Source: Streptomyces fradiae (lineage in GTDB: Bacteria > Actinomycetota > Actinomycetes > Streptomycetales > Streptomycetaceae). Taken from it: a stretch of DNA of 64,000 bases. The stretch covers positions 4,278,001 through 4,342,000 of the forward strand of contig NZ_CP065958.1 of NCBI RefSeq assembly GCF_041270065.1, written 5' to 3'. Below the pieces are notes generated by a model. That model was not told the origin of the DNA. It made no database searches and saw only the letters and a program-made list of their open reading frames with translations. Below, in pieces: positions 16,496 to 24,198 of the stretch (position 1 is the first letter of the stretch; each line of letters opens with the position of its first letter). The position numbers and the translations under genes are program-made.

Positions 16496-16594
16496 GTGAT
16501 CGTCTTCTTCGAAACCCTGCTGGCGCTCGTCTGCGTCGCGGTTCTCGCCTTCGCCGGTCTTGCCGTGAAGAAGCTGTACCAGGGCCAGCGCTAA
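16496..16594 (+). CDS. 32-aa single-helix membrane peptide
   Basis: A short gene: GTG start 6 nt after GAGGAG, 32 codons, TAA stop. The product begins VIVFFETLLALVCVAVLAF and ends VKKLYQGQR: one membrane helix plus a basic cytoplasmic tail. A strong ribosome site, a clean reading frame and its place 30 bp before the nitrobindin gene support expression. Small membrane proteins of this type are conserved in Streptomyces, but the function is unknown. Confidence 0.7.
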   Translation: MIVFFETLLALVCVAVLAFAGLAVKKLYQGQR

Positions 16595-16624
16595 CCCCCA
16601 CCACAGAGATCGCCTGAGCTGCTC

Positions 16625-17197
16625 ATGATCCAGATCCCGTCCGACCTCAACCCGGGCCTCGTTCCCCTCGCGTTCCTGCTGGGCACGTGGGAGGGCGCGG
16701 GCGTCTCCGACTTCCCCGGCGCCGAGAAGTGCAACTTCGGCCAGACCGTGACGTTCAGCCACGACGGCCGGGACTTCATCGAGTACCACTCCCGCACCTG
16801 GGTCCTTGACGCCGAGGGCAAGCAGGTCCGCCCGCTGGAGACCGAGAGCGGTTACTGGCGCATCGACAAGGAGCGCCAGGTCGAGATCGTCATGGTCCGA
16901 GACCAGGGCGTCGTCGAGGTCTGGTACGGCGAGCTCGCCGACCAGAAGCCGCAGATCGACATCGCGACCGACGCCGTCGCCCGTACCGCGGCCTCCGGCC
17001 CGTACAGCGGTGGCAAGCGTCTCTACGGCTACGTCAAGGGCGACCTGATGTGGGTCGGCGAGAAGGCCACCCCCGAGGTGCCGCTCCGCCCCTACATGTC
17101 GGCCCAGCTCAAGAAGGTCGTCACCCCGGAGGAGGTCGCCGAGATGGCGCGCAACCTCCCCGACATGCCCGACGACGGCATCGCCTTCTTCAAGTAG
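16625..17197 (+). CDS. Nitrobindin-like (FABP/THAP4 domain) heme protein
   Basis: A 190-aa beta-barrel protein of the nitrobindin/DUF1794 family. The signature GTWEGAG follows an N-terminal PSDLNPGLVPLAF stretch. The remaining strands include a RIDKERQVEIVMV strand, and the C-terminal helix ends MARNLPDMPDDG. Nitrobindins bind ferric heme in a solvent-exposed pocket and handle nitric oxide or peroxynitrite. The heme-ligand histidine is not assigned here. Cytoplasmic, no signal peptide. It lies between the 32-aa membrane peptide and nur. Confidence 0.88.
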   Translation: MIQIPSDLNPGLVPLAFLLGTWEGAGVSDFPGAEKCNFGQTVTFSHDGRDFIEYHSRTWVLDAEGKQVRPLETESGYWRIDKERQVEIVMVRDQGVVEVWYGELADQKPQIDIATDAVARTAASGPYSGGKRLYGYVKGDLMWVGEKATPEVPLRPYMSAQLKKVVTPEEVAEMARNLPDMPDDGIAFFK

Positions 17198-17225
17198 GAC
17201 GGCCTGTGTCCGCCACGCCCCCTCA

Positions 17226-17231
17226 TACACT
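17226..17231 (+). promoter_or_regulatory. -10 hexamer TACACT of nur
   Basis: TACACT ends 6 nt before the GTG at 17238; predicts a leaderless nur transcript. Confidence 0.55.
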
Positions 17232-17237
17232 GGGGGC

Positions 17238-17735
17238 GTGGTGAGCACCGACTGGAAGAGCGACCTGCGGCAGCGCGGCTACCGGCTGACGCCTCAGCGC
17301 CAGCTTGTCCTGGAGGCCGTGGACGCGCTGGAGCACGCGACCCCGGACGAGATCCTCGTCGAGGTCCGCAGGACGGCGTCCGGGGTGAACATCTCCACCG
17401 TCTACCGGACCCTGGAGCTCCTGGAGGAGCTCGGCCTGGTCAGCCACGCCCATCTGGGCCACGGCGCGCCGACCTACCACCTCGCCGACCGGCACCACCA
17501 TCTGCACCTGGTCTGCCGGGACTGCTCGGAGGTCATCGAGGCGGAGGTGGAGGTGGCCGCCGAGTTCACCGGCAAGCTCCGCGAGACCTTCGGCTTCGAG
17601 ACGGACATGAAGCACTTCGCGATCTTCGGCAGGTGCCGGAAGTGTGCGGACCAGGCCGCGAACAAGGCCGCGAACAAGGCCGCGGACCAGGCCGCGGACA
17701 CGGCCGCGAACAAGGCCGCGGCCACGGAGTCGTAG
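17238..17735 (+). CDS. nur: Nur, nickel-responsive Fur-family repressor
   Basis: A 165-aa Fur-family protein. All metal ligands described for S. coelicolor Nur are present at the same numbers: H33, H86, H88, H90 for the M site and H70, H72, H126 for the nickel site, plus two CxxC pairs (C93/C96, C133/C136). The winged helix contains NISTVYRTLELLEELGL. Nur represses nickel uptake and sodF and controls the switch to sodN. Unusual here: after GRCRKC the protein ends in about 27 residues of Ala/Asn/Lys/Asp repeats built from 12-bp units, longer than the standard protein as I remember it (about 145 aa). Leaderless start. Confidence 0.95.
   Translation: MVSTDWKSDLRQRGYRLTPQRQLVLEAVDALEHATPDEILVEVRRTASGVNISTVYRTLELLEELGLVSHAHLGHGAPTYHLADRHHHLHLVCRDCSEVIEAEVEVAAEFTGKLRETFGFETDMKHFAIFGRCRKCADQAANKAANKAADQAADTAANKAAATES
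17646..17717 (+). repeat. 12-bp minisatellite in the nur C-terminus
   Basis: Six in-frame 12-bp units of the form GCGRACMAGGCC, encoding Ala-(Asn/Asp)-(Lys/Gln/Thr)-Ala. Found in the tail after the second CxxC of Nur. Confidence 0.9.
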
Positions 17736-17743
17736 CGGAGTCG

Positions 17744-17749
17744 TAGGCT
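17744..17749 (+). promoter_or_regulatory. -10 hexamer TAGGCT of the ygfZ-like gene
   Basis: TAGGCT ends 7 nt before the ATG at 17757; leaderless promoter signature. Confidence 0.5.
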
Positions 17750-17756
17750 TTTCTGC

Positions 17757-18722
17757 ATGAAGAGCCCCTTGCTGTCCCTGCCCGGCGCCGTCCCCGCCGA
17801 AGGCCGTGACGAAGGCGTCGCCGCGCACTACGGCGACCTGTTCCGCGAGCAGCGGACCCTCGCCGACGGCACCGGTTTCGTCGATCTCTCCCACCGCGGT
17901 GTCATCACCGTCACCGGCTCCGACCGGCTGAGCTGGCTGCACCTGCTGCTCACCCAGCACGTCAGCGACCTGCCGGCCGGCCAGGCCACCGAGGCGCTGA
18001 TCCTCTCCGCGAACGGGCACATCGAGCACGCGCTGTACCTCGTCGACGACGGCGAGACCGTCTGGGCGCACGTCGAGCCGGGGACGGAGGAGGCGCTCCT
18101 CGCGTACCTGGAGTCGATGAAGTTCTACTACCGGGTGGAGATCGCCGACCGGACCGAGGACTTCGCCGTCGTCCACCTCCCGGCCGGTTCGATCGCCGAG
18201 GTGCCGGACGGTGTGGTCGTACGGGAGACGGCGCACGGCCGCGACCTGTTCCTGCCGCGCGCCGACCTGGAGGCGTTCGCCGCCTCGCACGGGCCGGCCG
18301 CCGGCATCCTCGCGTACGAGGCGCTGCGGGTCGAGGCGCACCGGCCGCGGCTCGGCTTCGAGACCGACCACCGGACCATCCCGCACGAGATCGGTCTGAT
18401 CGGCAGCGCCGTGCACCTGCAGAAGGGCTGCTACCGCGGCCAGGAGACGGTCGCCCGGGTGCAGAACCTGGGCAAGCCGCCGCGCCGGCTCGTCTTCCTG
18501 CACCTGGACGGCAGCGAGGTGCTGCTGCCCGGGCCCGGGACGCCGGTGCGGCTCGCCGCGGACGGCGAGGAGGGCCGCCAGCTGGGCTTCGTCACCAGCT
18601 CGGCCCGGCACCACGAGCTGGGGCCGATCGCCCTCGCCCTGGTGAAGCGGAACGTGCCTGTGGACGCCGAGCTGATCGCGGGGACGACGGCCGCCGCGCA
18701 GGAGACCGTCGTCGAGCCGTAG
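17757..18722 (+). CDS. ygfZ: YgfZ/GcvT-like folate-binding protein
   Basis: A 321-aa GcvT-fold protein. The diagnostic YgfZ motif K-G-C-Y-x-G-Q-E appears as KGCYRGQETVAR, with the redox-relevant cysteine. YgfZ proteins bind tetrahydrofolate and assist assembly or repair of iron-sulfur enzymes in the cytoplasm. It begins 21 bp after nur with its own -10 hexamer. The stop codon starts a 12-bp tandem repeat, and a bidirectional hairpin separates it from dtd. Confidence 0.92.
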   Translation: MKSPLLSLPGAVPAEGRDEGVAAHYGDLFREQRTLADGTGFVDLSHRGVITVTGSDRLSWLHLLLTQHVSDLPAGQATEALILSANGHIEHALYLVDDGETVWAHVEPGTEEALLAYLESMKFYYRVEIADRTEDFAVVHLPAGSIAEVPDGVVVRETAHGRDLFLPRADLEAFAASHGPAAGILAYEALRVEAHRPRLGFETDHRTIPHEIGLIGSAVHLQKGCYRGQETVARVQNLGKPPRRLVFLHLDGSEVLLPGPGTPVRLAADGEEGRQLGFVTSSARHHELGPIALALVKRNVPVDAELIAGTTAAAQETVVEP

Positions 18723-18755
18723 CTGTAGCCGTAGCTGTAGCCGTACGGGTAGCCG
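18720..18755 (+). repeat. 12-bp tandem repeat spanning the ygfZ stop
   Basis: Three units of TAGCTGTAGCCG type (third degenerate), beginning with the stop codon; the repeat provides several further in-frame stops. Confidence 0.7.
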
Positions 18756-18777
18756 TAAGGCTGATCCCTACGGCTAC
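18749..18777. terminator. Bidirectional hairpin between ygfZ and dtd
   Basis: GTAGCCGTA at 18749-18757 pairs with TACGGCTAC at 18769-18777; the right arm contains the dtd stop codon. Serves convergent genes. Confidence 0.6.
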
Positions 18778-19199
18778 ACCTCCACCAGCACCGTGAACGG
18801 GCCGTGATTCGTGAGCGAGACGCGCATGTCCGCTCCGAACCGGCCCGTCTCCACGTGCGCGCCCAGCTGCCGCAGCTGCGCCACCACCTCGTCGACGAGG
18901 GGCTCGGCGACCGGGCCGGGCGCGGCGGCGTTCCAGGTGGGGCGGCGGCCCTTGCGGGCGTCGCCGTACAGGGTGAACTGCGAGATGACGAGCAGCGGCG
19001 CGTTCACGTCGGAGCAGGACTTCTCGCCCTCCAGCACCCGGACGGACCAGAGCTTTCTGGCCAATTGCGCGGCCTTCTCGGGGGTGTCGTCGTGGGTCAC
19101 CCCGACCAGGACGCACAGCCCCTCGCCGACGATCTCGCCGACGGTCTCCCCTGCGACGACGACGCTCGCGCCGTCGACCCTCTGCACCACTGCTCGCAT
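18774..19199 (-). CDS. dtd: D-aminoacyl-tRNA deacylase
   Basis: A 141-aa protein starting [13 protein letters not shown], with both Dtd signatures: SQFTLYGD and, near the end, TNHGPFTV. The dimeric cytoplasmic enzyme hydrolyses D-amino acids and glycine mischarged on tRNA. Full length for the family. The ATG at 19199 is supported by TAGGTT 7 nt upstream. It converges with the ygfZ-like gene. Confidence 0.95.
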   Translation of the reverse strand: MRAVVQRVDGASVVVAGETVGEIVGEGLCVLVGVTHDDTPEKAAQLARKLWSVRVLEGEKSCSDVNAPLLVISQFTLYGDARKGRRPTWNAAAPGPVAEPLVDEVVAQLRQLGAHVETGRFGADMRVSLTNHGPFTVLVEV

Positions 19200-19206
19200 A
19201 CGGACC

Positions 19207-19212
19207 AACCTA
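19207..19212 (-). promoter_or_regulatory. -10 hexamer TAGGTT of dtd
   Basis: Minus-strand TAGGTT, 7 nt before the dtd ATG. Confidence 0.45.
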
Positions 19213-19340
19213 CCGATCGGCCCACCGGCTGACACGGGGAGGGCCGAACGGGTGCAGAGCGCCTGCGTCCGCCCGGTCCGCAGTGGCACCATGCGTGTCA
19301 GGCGGTGCGGCCGACCGCACCGGTCGAGGGGACGATTCAC

Positions 19341-19970
19341 ATGAGTGCACCTGGCACCGGGCCGACGCCGTCCGGTCCCGTACCGCTGATCACCACCACT
19401 TCCACCACCCGGACCGGGACGGGAGGCGCCGTCGGGCGCCCGCCCGTGCAGCGGTCCGCCGAGCCGGAGCTGCCGGACGGGGCACAGCCGGACCTCGGCG
19501 GCCTCCGGCTGCCCGAGCTGCGCGCACTGCGCCGCGACGCGCAGGGCGACGAGGCCGACCTCAGCTACGTACGGCGGATGCTGCAAGGCCGGATCGACAT
19601 CTTGCGCGCGGAGCTGGCGCGGCGTACGGACCCGGAGACGCCGGTCGTCGACCGGCTGTCGGAGATCCTCGCGGACACGCCGTCCCGGTCCGGGGCGGTG
19701 GCGCGTTCGGCGCGGCACGTGACGCTGTCGACGCCGCGCAGCGAGGAGTACCGGCGGCTTGCCTCCGACATGCTGTCGGAGGTCGAACTGTCGGACCTCA
19801 CGGCGCGTACGGACGAGGAGCTGCACCTGGCGATGGGGCGGCTCGCGGGCTACGAGCAGCAGGTCTCGCGCCGCCGGCAGCAGCTCCAGCGGACCGCCGA
19901 CGACTGCAGCGCGGAGATCGCCCGCCGCTACCGGGAGGGCGAGGCGCAGGTCGACGACCTGCTGGCGTGA
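19341..19970 (+). CDS. rsiG: RsiG, c-di-GMP-dependent anti-sigma factor for WhiG
   Basis: A 209-aa protein. It contains two perfect copies of the c-di-GMP binding motif E-x3-S-x2-R-x3-Q-x3-D on predicted helices: E71-D86 ([16 protein letters not shown]) and E172-D187 ([16 protein letters not shown]). This twin motif defines RsiG, earlier annotated as aerial mycelium formation protein AmfC. RsiG with c-di-GMP holds the sporulation sigma factor WhiG inactive, so this gene links the second messenger to the aerial hypha-to-spore transition. The start MSAPGTG has an AGGGGA ribosome site; a GTG 12 codons upstream was rejected. The N-terminal 60 residues are variable and Pro/Thr-rich. Confidence 0.95.
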   Translation: MSAPGTGPTPSGPVPLITTTSTTRTGTGGAVGRPPVQRSAEPELPDGAQPDLGGLRLPELRALRRDAQGDEADLSYVRRMLQGRIDILRAELARRTDPETPVVDRLSEILADTPSRSGAVARSARHVTLSTPRSEEYRRLASDMLSEVELSDLTARTDEELHLAMGRLAGYEQQVSRRRQQLQRTADDCSAEIARRYREGEAQVDDLLA

Positions 19971-19980
19971 GCCGCGCAGC

Positions 19981-20019
19981 CCTTACGCACGCGCCTTACG
20001 CACGCGCCTTACGTACGCG
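19981..20019 (+). repeat. 13-bp tandem repeat after rsiG
   Basis: Three copies of CCTTACGCACGCG (the third with one change) directly after the rsiG stop. Confidence 0.85.
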
Positions 20020-20126
20020 CGCGTGGACACTCGCGTACGGGCACGCGCGCGTGGAGCTCGCGGGCGGAAACCCACGGGCGGAGACTCGGGCGGGAAACTC
20101 GCGTGCGGCGGCCCGGCGCGCCCGCA

Positions 20127-20132
20127 TAGCCT
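20127..20132 (+). promoter_or_regulatory. -10 hexamer TAGCCT of the Eis-like gene
   Basis: TAGCCT ends 6 nt before the ATG at 20139. Confidence 0.5.
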
Positions 20133-20138
20133 CGAAGG

Positions 20139-21389
20139 ATGAGCCTTGAGGTGCGTGCGATCGACGAGTCCGAGTTCCACGCGTGGCTGGTGGCCAAGCG
20201 GGGCGGCTTCCTCAGCCCGCCGGTGGTCGCGGACGAGGAGGTCGCCGACCGGCTGCCGCACACCGACCTCTCCCGTACCTTCGGCGCCTTCGACCGCGGC
20301 CGGATGGTGGCCACCTTCCACTCCTTCGACCAGAAGCTGTCCACGGTCGGCGGCGCGGACCTCGCCGCGAACGCGGTCAGCGCGGTCACCGTCGCCGCGA
20401 CCCACCGCAGGCGCGGCCTGCTCAGCCGGATGATGGCGGACGACCTGGCGCTCGCCAGGGAGCGGGGCGACGCGTGCGCGACGCTGATCGCCGCCGAGTA
20501 CCCGATCTACGGACGGTTCGGGTTCGGCGTCGCCAGCTGGGGCACCGAGTGGCTGGTCGACGTGACCCGCTCCGGGTTCGACCGCCGCTGGTCGGGGCCG
20601 TCGGCGGAGGACGGCGGCGGGCGGATCGACTTCTCCGACGGCGCCCAGATCCGCAAGGAGGGCCCGGAGCTGCACCGCCGGTTCGCCGCGCAGTGCGCCG
20701 GGATCACCGACCGGACGCCGCGCGGCTGGGATCTCGGCACCGGCAACGCGTACCACGCCCAGCCGTGGACCGAGCCGTTCTACGCGATCTACCGGTCCGC
20801 CGCCGGCGGGGTCGAGGGCTATGTCGCGTACACCACCGACGACAAGTGGAGCGACCAGAAGCAGCCGGTCAACACGGCGACCGTGCGCGATCTGATCGCG
20901 GTCACCCCGGCCGCCGAGCGCGCCCTGTGGCGCTTCGTCTGCTCGGTCGACTGGGTCACCAAGGTGCGTACGGGCTACCGCGCACCCGACGACGTCCTCC
21001 CGCTGCTGCTGCCCGACCCGCGCGCCGCGCAGGTGCTCACCCACGCCGACATGGTGTGGCTGCGGATCCTGGACGTACCGAAGGTGTTCGAGCCGCGGTC
21101 GTACGCGACGGAGGGCGCCCTCGTCCTGGAGGTGACGGACGCGGCCGGTTACGCGAACGGGCGCTTCCGGCTCGATGCCTCCCCGGCGGGTGGCAGCTGC
21201 GTCCCGACCACCGCCGCGCCCGACCTGGTCCTGGACGTGGCCGAGTTGGCGACGCTGGCGCTCGGCGACGAGTCGGCGGTACGGCTCGCCGCCCTCGGCC
21301 GGATCGAGGAGCCGGCGGCCGGCGCGGCGGCGCGGGCGGACCTGCTGCTGCGCACGCCGCGGCGACCGTGGAGCATGGACATCTTCTGA
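20139..21389 (+). CDS. Eis-like GNAT N-acetyltransferase
   Basis: A 416-aa protein with the architecture of the enhanced-intracellular-survival family. An N-terminal GNAT domain has an acetyl-CoA loop (ATHRRRGLLSRMM), a second GNAT-like domain follows, and a C-terminal sterol-carrier-like domain ends PRRPWSMDIF with the terminal carboxylate acting as base in known Eis enzymes. Eis enzymes acetylate amines, including aminoglycosides and some regulators. The substrate here is unknown. The TetR gene follows 38 bp downstream in the same direction. Promoter hexamer 6 nt from the ATG. Confidence 0.88.
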   Translation: MSLEVRAIDESEFHAWLVAKRGGFLSPPVVADEEVADRLPHTDLSRTFGAFDRGRMVATFHSFDQKLSTVGGADLAANAVSAVTVAATHRRRGLLSRMMADDLALARERGDACATLIAAEYPIYGRFGFGVASWGTEWLVDVTRSGFDRRWSGPSAEDGGGRIDFSDGAQIRKEGPELHRRFAAQCAGITDRTPRGWDLGTGNAYHAQPWTEPFYAIYRSAAGGVEGYVAYTTDDKWSDQKQPVNTATVRDLIAVTPAAERALWRFVCSVDWVTKVRTGYRAPDDVLPLLLPDPRAAQVLTHADMVWLRILDVPKVFEPRSYATEGALVLEVTDAAGYANGRFRLDASPAGGSCVPTTAAPDLVLDVAELATLALGDESAVRLAALGRIEEPAAGAAARADLLLRTPRRPWSMDIF

Positions 21390-21427
21390 TCGAGATCGTG
21401 TGATCGAGAATGTGTGAAGGGGTGACC

Positions 21428-22057
21428 GTGACCGTGAGCGGGCTTCGGGAGCTGAAGAAGGAGCGGACGCGGCAGACGCTGTCGGACACGGCCGTCGAGC
21501 TGTTCCTGGAGCGCGGCTTCGACGCGGTGTCGGTCGCGGAGATCGCGGCGGCGGCGGAGGTGTCGAAGCCGACGCTGTTCCGCTACTTCCCGGCCAAGGA
21601 GGACCTGGCGCTCTATCGCTTCGCCGACCACGAGGACGAGCCGGCCCGCGTGGTGGCCGCCGCGCGGGCGGCGGGCGCCGAGCCGCTCGCGGCCCTGCGC
21701 GACCACGTCCTCGCGGGCCTGGCGCGGCGCGACCCGGTGACGGGACTGAACGACGATCCGCGGGTCCTCGCCTTCCTGCGCCTGCTGTACGGCACTCCTG
21801 CGCTGGTCGCCCGCATGGCCGCGTACCAGGGACGTTCGGAGGAGGCCCTGGCGGCGGCGCTGGGCGCCGGCTCGGGGGGTGCGGACTCCCTGGCGGCGCG
21901 GCTTGCGGCGGCGCAGATCGTGGCGGTGCTGCGGGTCCTGGCGCACGAGAACGTGCGGCGGGTCGAGGCGGGGGAGCGGGTGGCGGAGCTGCTGCCGGAC
22001 GCGGAGGCGGCGACGCGGGAGGCGTTCCGGCGCCTCGCGGAGGGCCTGCCGTACTGA
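21428..22057 (+). CDS. TetR-family regulator
   Basis: A 209-aa regulator. The N-terminal helix-turn-helix covers RQTLSDTAVELFLERGFDAV, then SKPTLFRYFPAKEDL. The C-terminal ligand domain is Ala/Arg/Glu-rich. Four in-frame starts are possible between 21410 and 21434. GTG 21428 (MTVSGLRE) was chosen because GAAGGGG lies 6 nt upstream. The palindrome GTTACCGAGTAAC at 22097-22109, overlapping the -35 region of the next gene, is the obvious candidate operator, so the target is probably the HelD-like helicase. Confidence 0.87.
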   Translation: MTVSGLRELKKERTRQTLSDTAVELFLERGFDAVSVAEIAAAAEVSKPTLFRYFPAKEDLALYRFADHEDEPARVVAAARAAGAEPLAALRDHVLAGLARRDPVTGLNDDPRVLAFLRLLYGTPALVARMAAYQGRSEEALAAALGAGSGGADSLAARLAAAQIVAVLRVLAHENVRRVEAGERVAELLPDAEAATREAFRRLAEGLPY

Positions 22058-22096
22058 CGGGGCGCGCGAAGCGGCGAAACTGACCAGGTAAAAAAT

Positions 22097-22109
22097 GTTA
22101 CCGAGTAAC
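22097..22109. promoter_or_regulatory. Candidate TetR operator GTTACCGAGTAAC
   Basis: Perfect palindrome (GTTAC-CGA-GTAAC) 35 bp before the helicase ATG. GTTACC sits 17 bp before the -10 TATCGT, so a bound repressor would block the promoter. Confidence 0.55.
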
Positions 22110-22119
22110 GCTCTCGGGG

Positions 22120-22125
22120 TATCGT
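22120..22125 (+). promoter_or_regulatory. -10 hexamer TATCGT of the helD-like gene
   Basis: TATCGT ends 6 nt before the ATG at 22132; leaderless promoter with the palindrome over its -35. Confidence 0.55.
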
Positions 22126-22131
22126 CGTGTC

Positions 22132-24198
22132 ATGAAGCTCCTGCATCACGACCTCGACCAGGCTCTCGAACGGGAACGTGCCCATCACGACGCCTGCCGC
22201 GCCGCCCTCGTCCGGATGACCGAGGACGTCGAGGAGCAGGTGGTCATAGGCGAGGACACCGCCGCGTCCGGGGCCGATGCGGAGATCCTCGGGTACCACC
22301 TGCGCAGCCGTGCCAAGGTCTTCCGGGAGATGCCGCCGGGGCCGTTGTTCTTCGGCCGGCTCGACCGCGAGGACGGGCAGGTGCACCACATCGGGCGGCG
22401 CCGGGTCGCGGAGCATCCGGCCGCGCCGCCGCTCGTCGTCGACTGGCGGGCGCCGGTCTCCCGCGCGTACTACCAGGCGGGACCGCAGGACCCGCAGGGC
22501 GTGGTCAGACGCCGGAGGTTCGGCTGGGCGCCGGGCAGTGCGGGCGCGTCGGAGGACCTGACGGCGCTGGAGGACGAGCATCTGGCCGAGGGTCCTGGTC
22601 CTGCTGAGGGCCCTGGTCCCGGGGGCGGCGCCGGAAGTGCGATGGGCGGGGTCAGCGGGATCCTCGCCGGGGAGATCGAGCGCCCGCGCGTGGGCCCGAT
22701 GCGGGACATCGCGGCGACGCTCCAGCCCGAGCAGGACGATCTCGTGCGGTCCGGGCCCGCCGCGTCGATCTGTGTGCAGGGCGCCCCCGGCACCGGCAAG
22801 ACCGCCGTCGGCCTGCACCGCGCCGCGTATCTCCTCTACACGCATCCGCAGCGCCTGCGGCGCTCCGGACTCCTCGTCCTCGGCCCCAACCGCACCTTCC
22901 TCTCCTACATCTCCGAGGTGCTGCCCGCGCTCGGCGAGACCGGGGTGCGCCAGTCCACGATCGGCGAGGAGATCGCCCGGCACGAGGTGCGCGCCGAGGA
23001 CGGTGCCGCCGCGGCCCGGGTCAAGCACGACGCCCGGATGGCCGAAGTGCTGCGCCGCGCGCTGTACGCGCGCGTGGATCCCGCGCCCGCCGAGGACGTG
23101 ACGGTGCCGGACGACTCGTACCGCTGGCGGGTGCCCGCCGCCGAGCTGGCCCGGATCGTCGCGGACGTACGGGAGGAGGCCCCGCCCTACGCGACCGGCC
23201 GGGAGCGGGTGCGGGCCCGGATCGTGCGCTCCCTCCAGCTGCGCGCCGAGCGGCGGGCGGGGCCGCAGGGTGCGGCCTGGGTGCGGCGGATCGAGCGGGC
23301 CCGGCCGGTGGCGGCGGCCGTCGAGGCCTGCTGGCCCAGGACCACCCCGGAGGAGGTGCTCGCCGCCTTCCTGACCGACCCGGACGACGAGCGGTGGAAC
23401 GGCGGTTCGCTCGGTTCGCGTGGTTCGCTCTCGTCCGGGGAGCGGGCGGCGATCCGCTGGGCGAAGCCCCCGCGCTCGTACCGCAGTGCCCGCTGGAGCG
23501 CCGCCGATCTCGTCCTCCTCGACGAACTGGCCGGGCTGATCGAGCGCCCCGAGAGCTACGGGCATGTCGTCGTCGACGAGGCGCAGGACCTGTCGCCGAT
23601 GGAGTGCCGGGCCATCGCCCGCCGCGCGGACTTCGGTTCGCTGACCGTGCTCGGCGACCTGGCGCAGGGCACCACCCCGTGGGCGGCCCGGGACTGGCCC
23701 GAGCAGCTGGCCCATCTCGGCAAGCCGGACGCCGCACTGGTGCCGCTGACCACGGGCTACCGGGTCCCGGCCGCCGTCGTCGAGCTCGCCAACCGGCTGC
23801 TGCCGGAGCTGGGCGCCGGGGTGCCGGCCGGGCGTTCACTGCGTGCGGGCGGGGCGGTGACCATACGTCAGACCGCGGACGTGGCCGGGGGCGTGGCGGA
23901 GGCGGTACGGGCGGCGCTGGCGGAGGAGGGCTCGGTGGGCGTGATCGCGGCGGACCGGGCGGTGGCCGCGCTGGCGGAGCGGCTCGACCTCCCGGACCGG
24001 GTCTCCGGCCGGGTCTCGGTCGTCCCGGCCTCGCTCGCCAAGGGCCTGGAGTACGACCACGTGGTGGTCGTGGAGCCCGCCGCGATCGTGGCCGCCGAGC
24101 CGCGCGGCCTGCACCGGTTGTACGTCGTCCTGACCCGCGCGGTGTCCCGGCTCGACGTGGTCCACCGGGAGGCGCTGCCGCCCGCGCTCATACGGTGA
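22132..24198 (+). CDS. HelD-like UvrD/Rep-family helicase
   Basis: A 688-aa superfamily 1 helicase-like ATPase. A coiled N-terminus (ERERAHHDACRAAL) leads to a GPLFFGRLD beta region, Walker A GAPGTGKT at about residues 217-224, Walker B VVDEAQDLSPME, GDLAQGTTPW (motif III), TTGYRVP (motif IV) and the late KGLEYDHVVV and YVVLTRA motifs. The lack of a classical 1B domain and the N-terminal arm resemble HelD, which clears stalled RNA polymerase. Actinobacterial HelR members give rifampicin tolerance. I see no rifampicin-associated element upstream, only the TetR-type palindrome. Its last 11 bp overlap the convergent MFS gene. Confidence 0.87.
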   Translation: MKLLHHDLDQALERERAHHDACRAALVRMTEDVEEQVVIGEDTAASGADAEILGYHLRSRAKVFREMPPGPLFFGRLDREDGQVHHIGRRRVAEHPAAPPLVVDWRAPVSRAYYQAGPQDPQGVVRRRRFGWAPGSAGASEDLTALEDEHLAEGPGPAEGPGPGGGAGSAMGGVSGILAGEIERPRVGPMRDIAATLQPEQDDLVRSGPAASICVQGAPGTGKTAVGLHRAAYLLYTHPQRLRRSGLLVLGPNRTFLSYISEVLPALGETGVRQSTIGEEIARHEVRAEDGAAAARVKHDARMAEVLRRALYARVDPAPAEDVTVPDDSYRWRVPAAELARIVADVREEAPPYATGRERVRARIVRSLQLRAERRAGPQGAAWVRRIERARPVAAAVEACWPRTTPEEVLAAFLTDPDDERWNGGSLGSRGSLSSGERAAIRWAKPPRSYRSARWSAADLVLLDELAGLIERPESYGHVVVDEAQDLSPMECRAIARRADFGSLTVLGDLAQGTTPWAARDWPEQLAHLGKPDAALVPLTTGYRVPAAVVELANRLLPELGAGVPAGRSLRAGGAVTIRQTADVAGGVAEAVRAALAEEGSVGVIAADRAVAALAERLDLPDRVSGRVSVVPASLAKGLEYDHVVVVEPAAIVAAEPRGLHRLYVVLTRAVSRLDVVHREALPPALIR

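Noticed and set aside
22060..22132. Rifampicin-associated element upstream of the HelD-like gene
   Set aside because: The expected GGGGCTTGC inverted repeat is not present; only the GTTACCGAGTAAC palindrome is seen.
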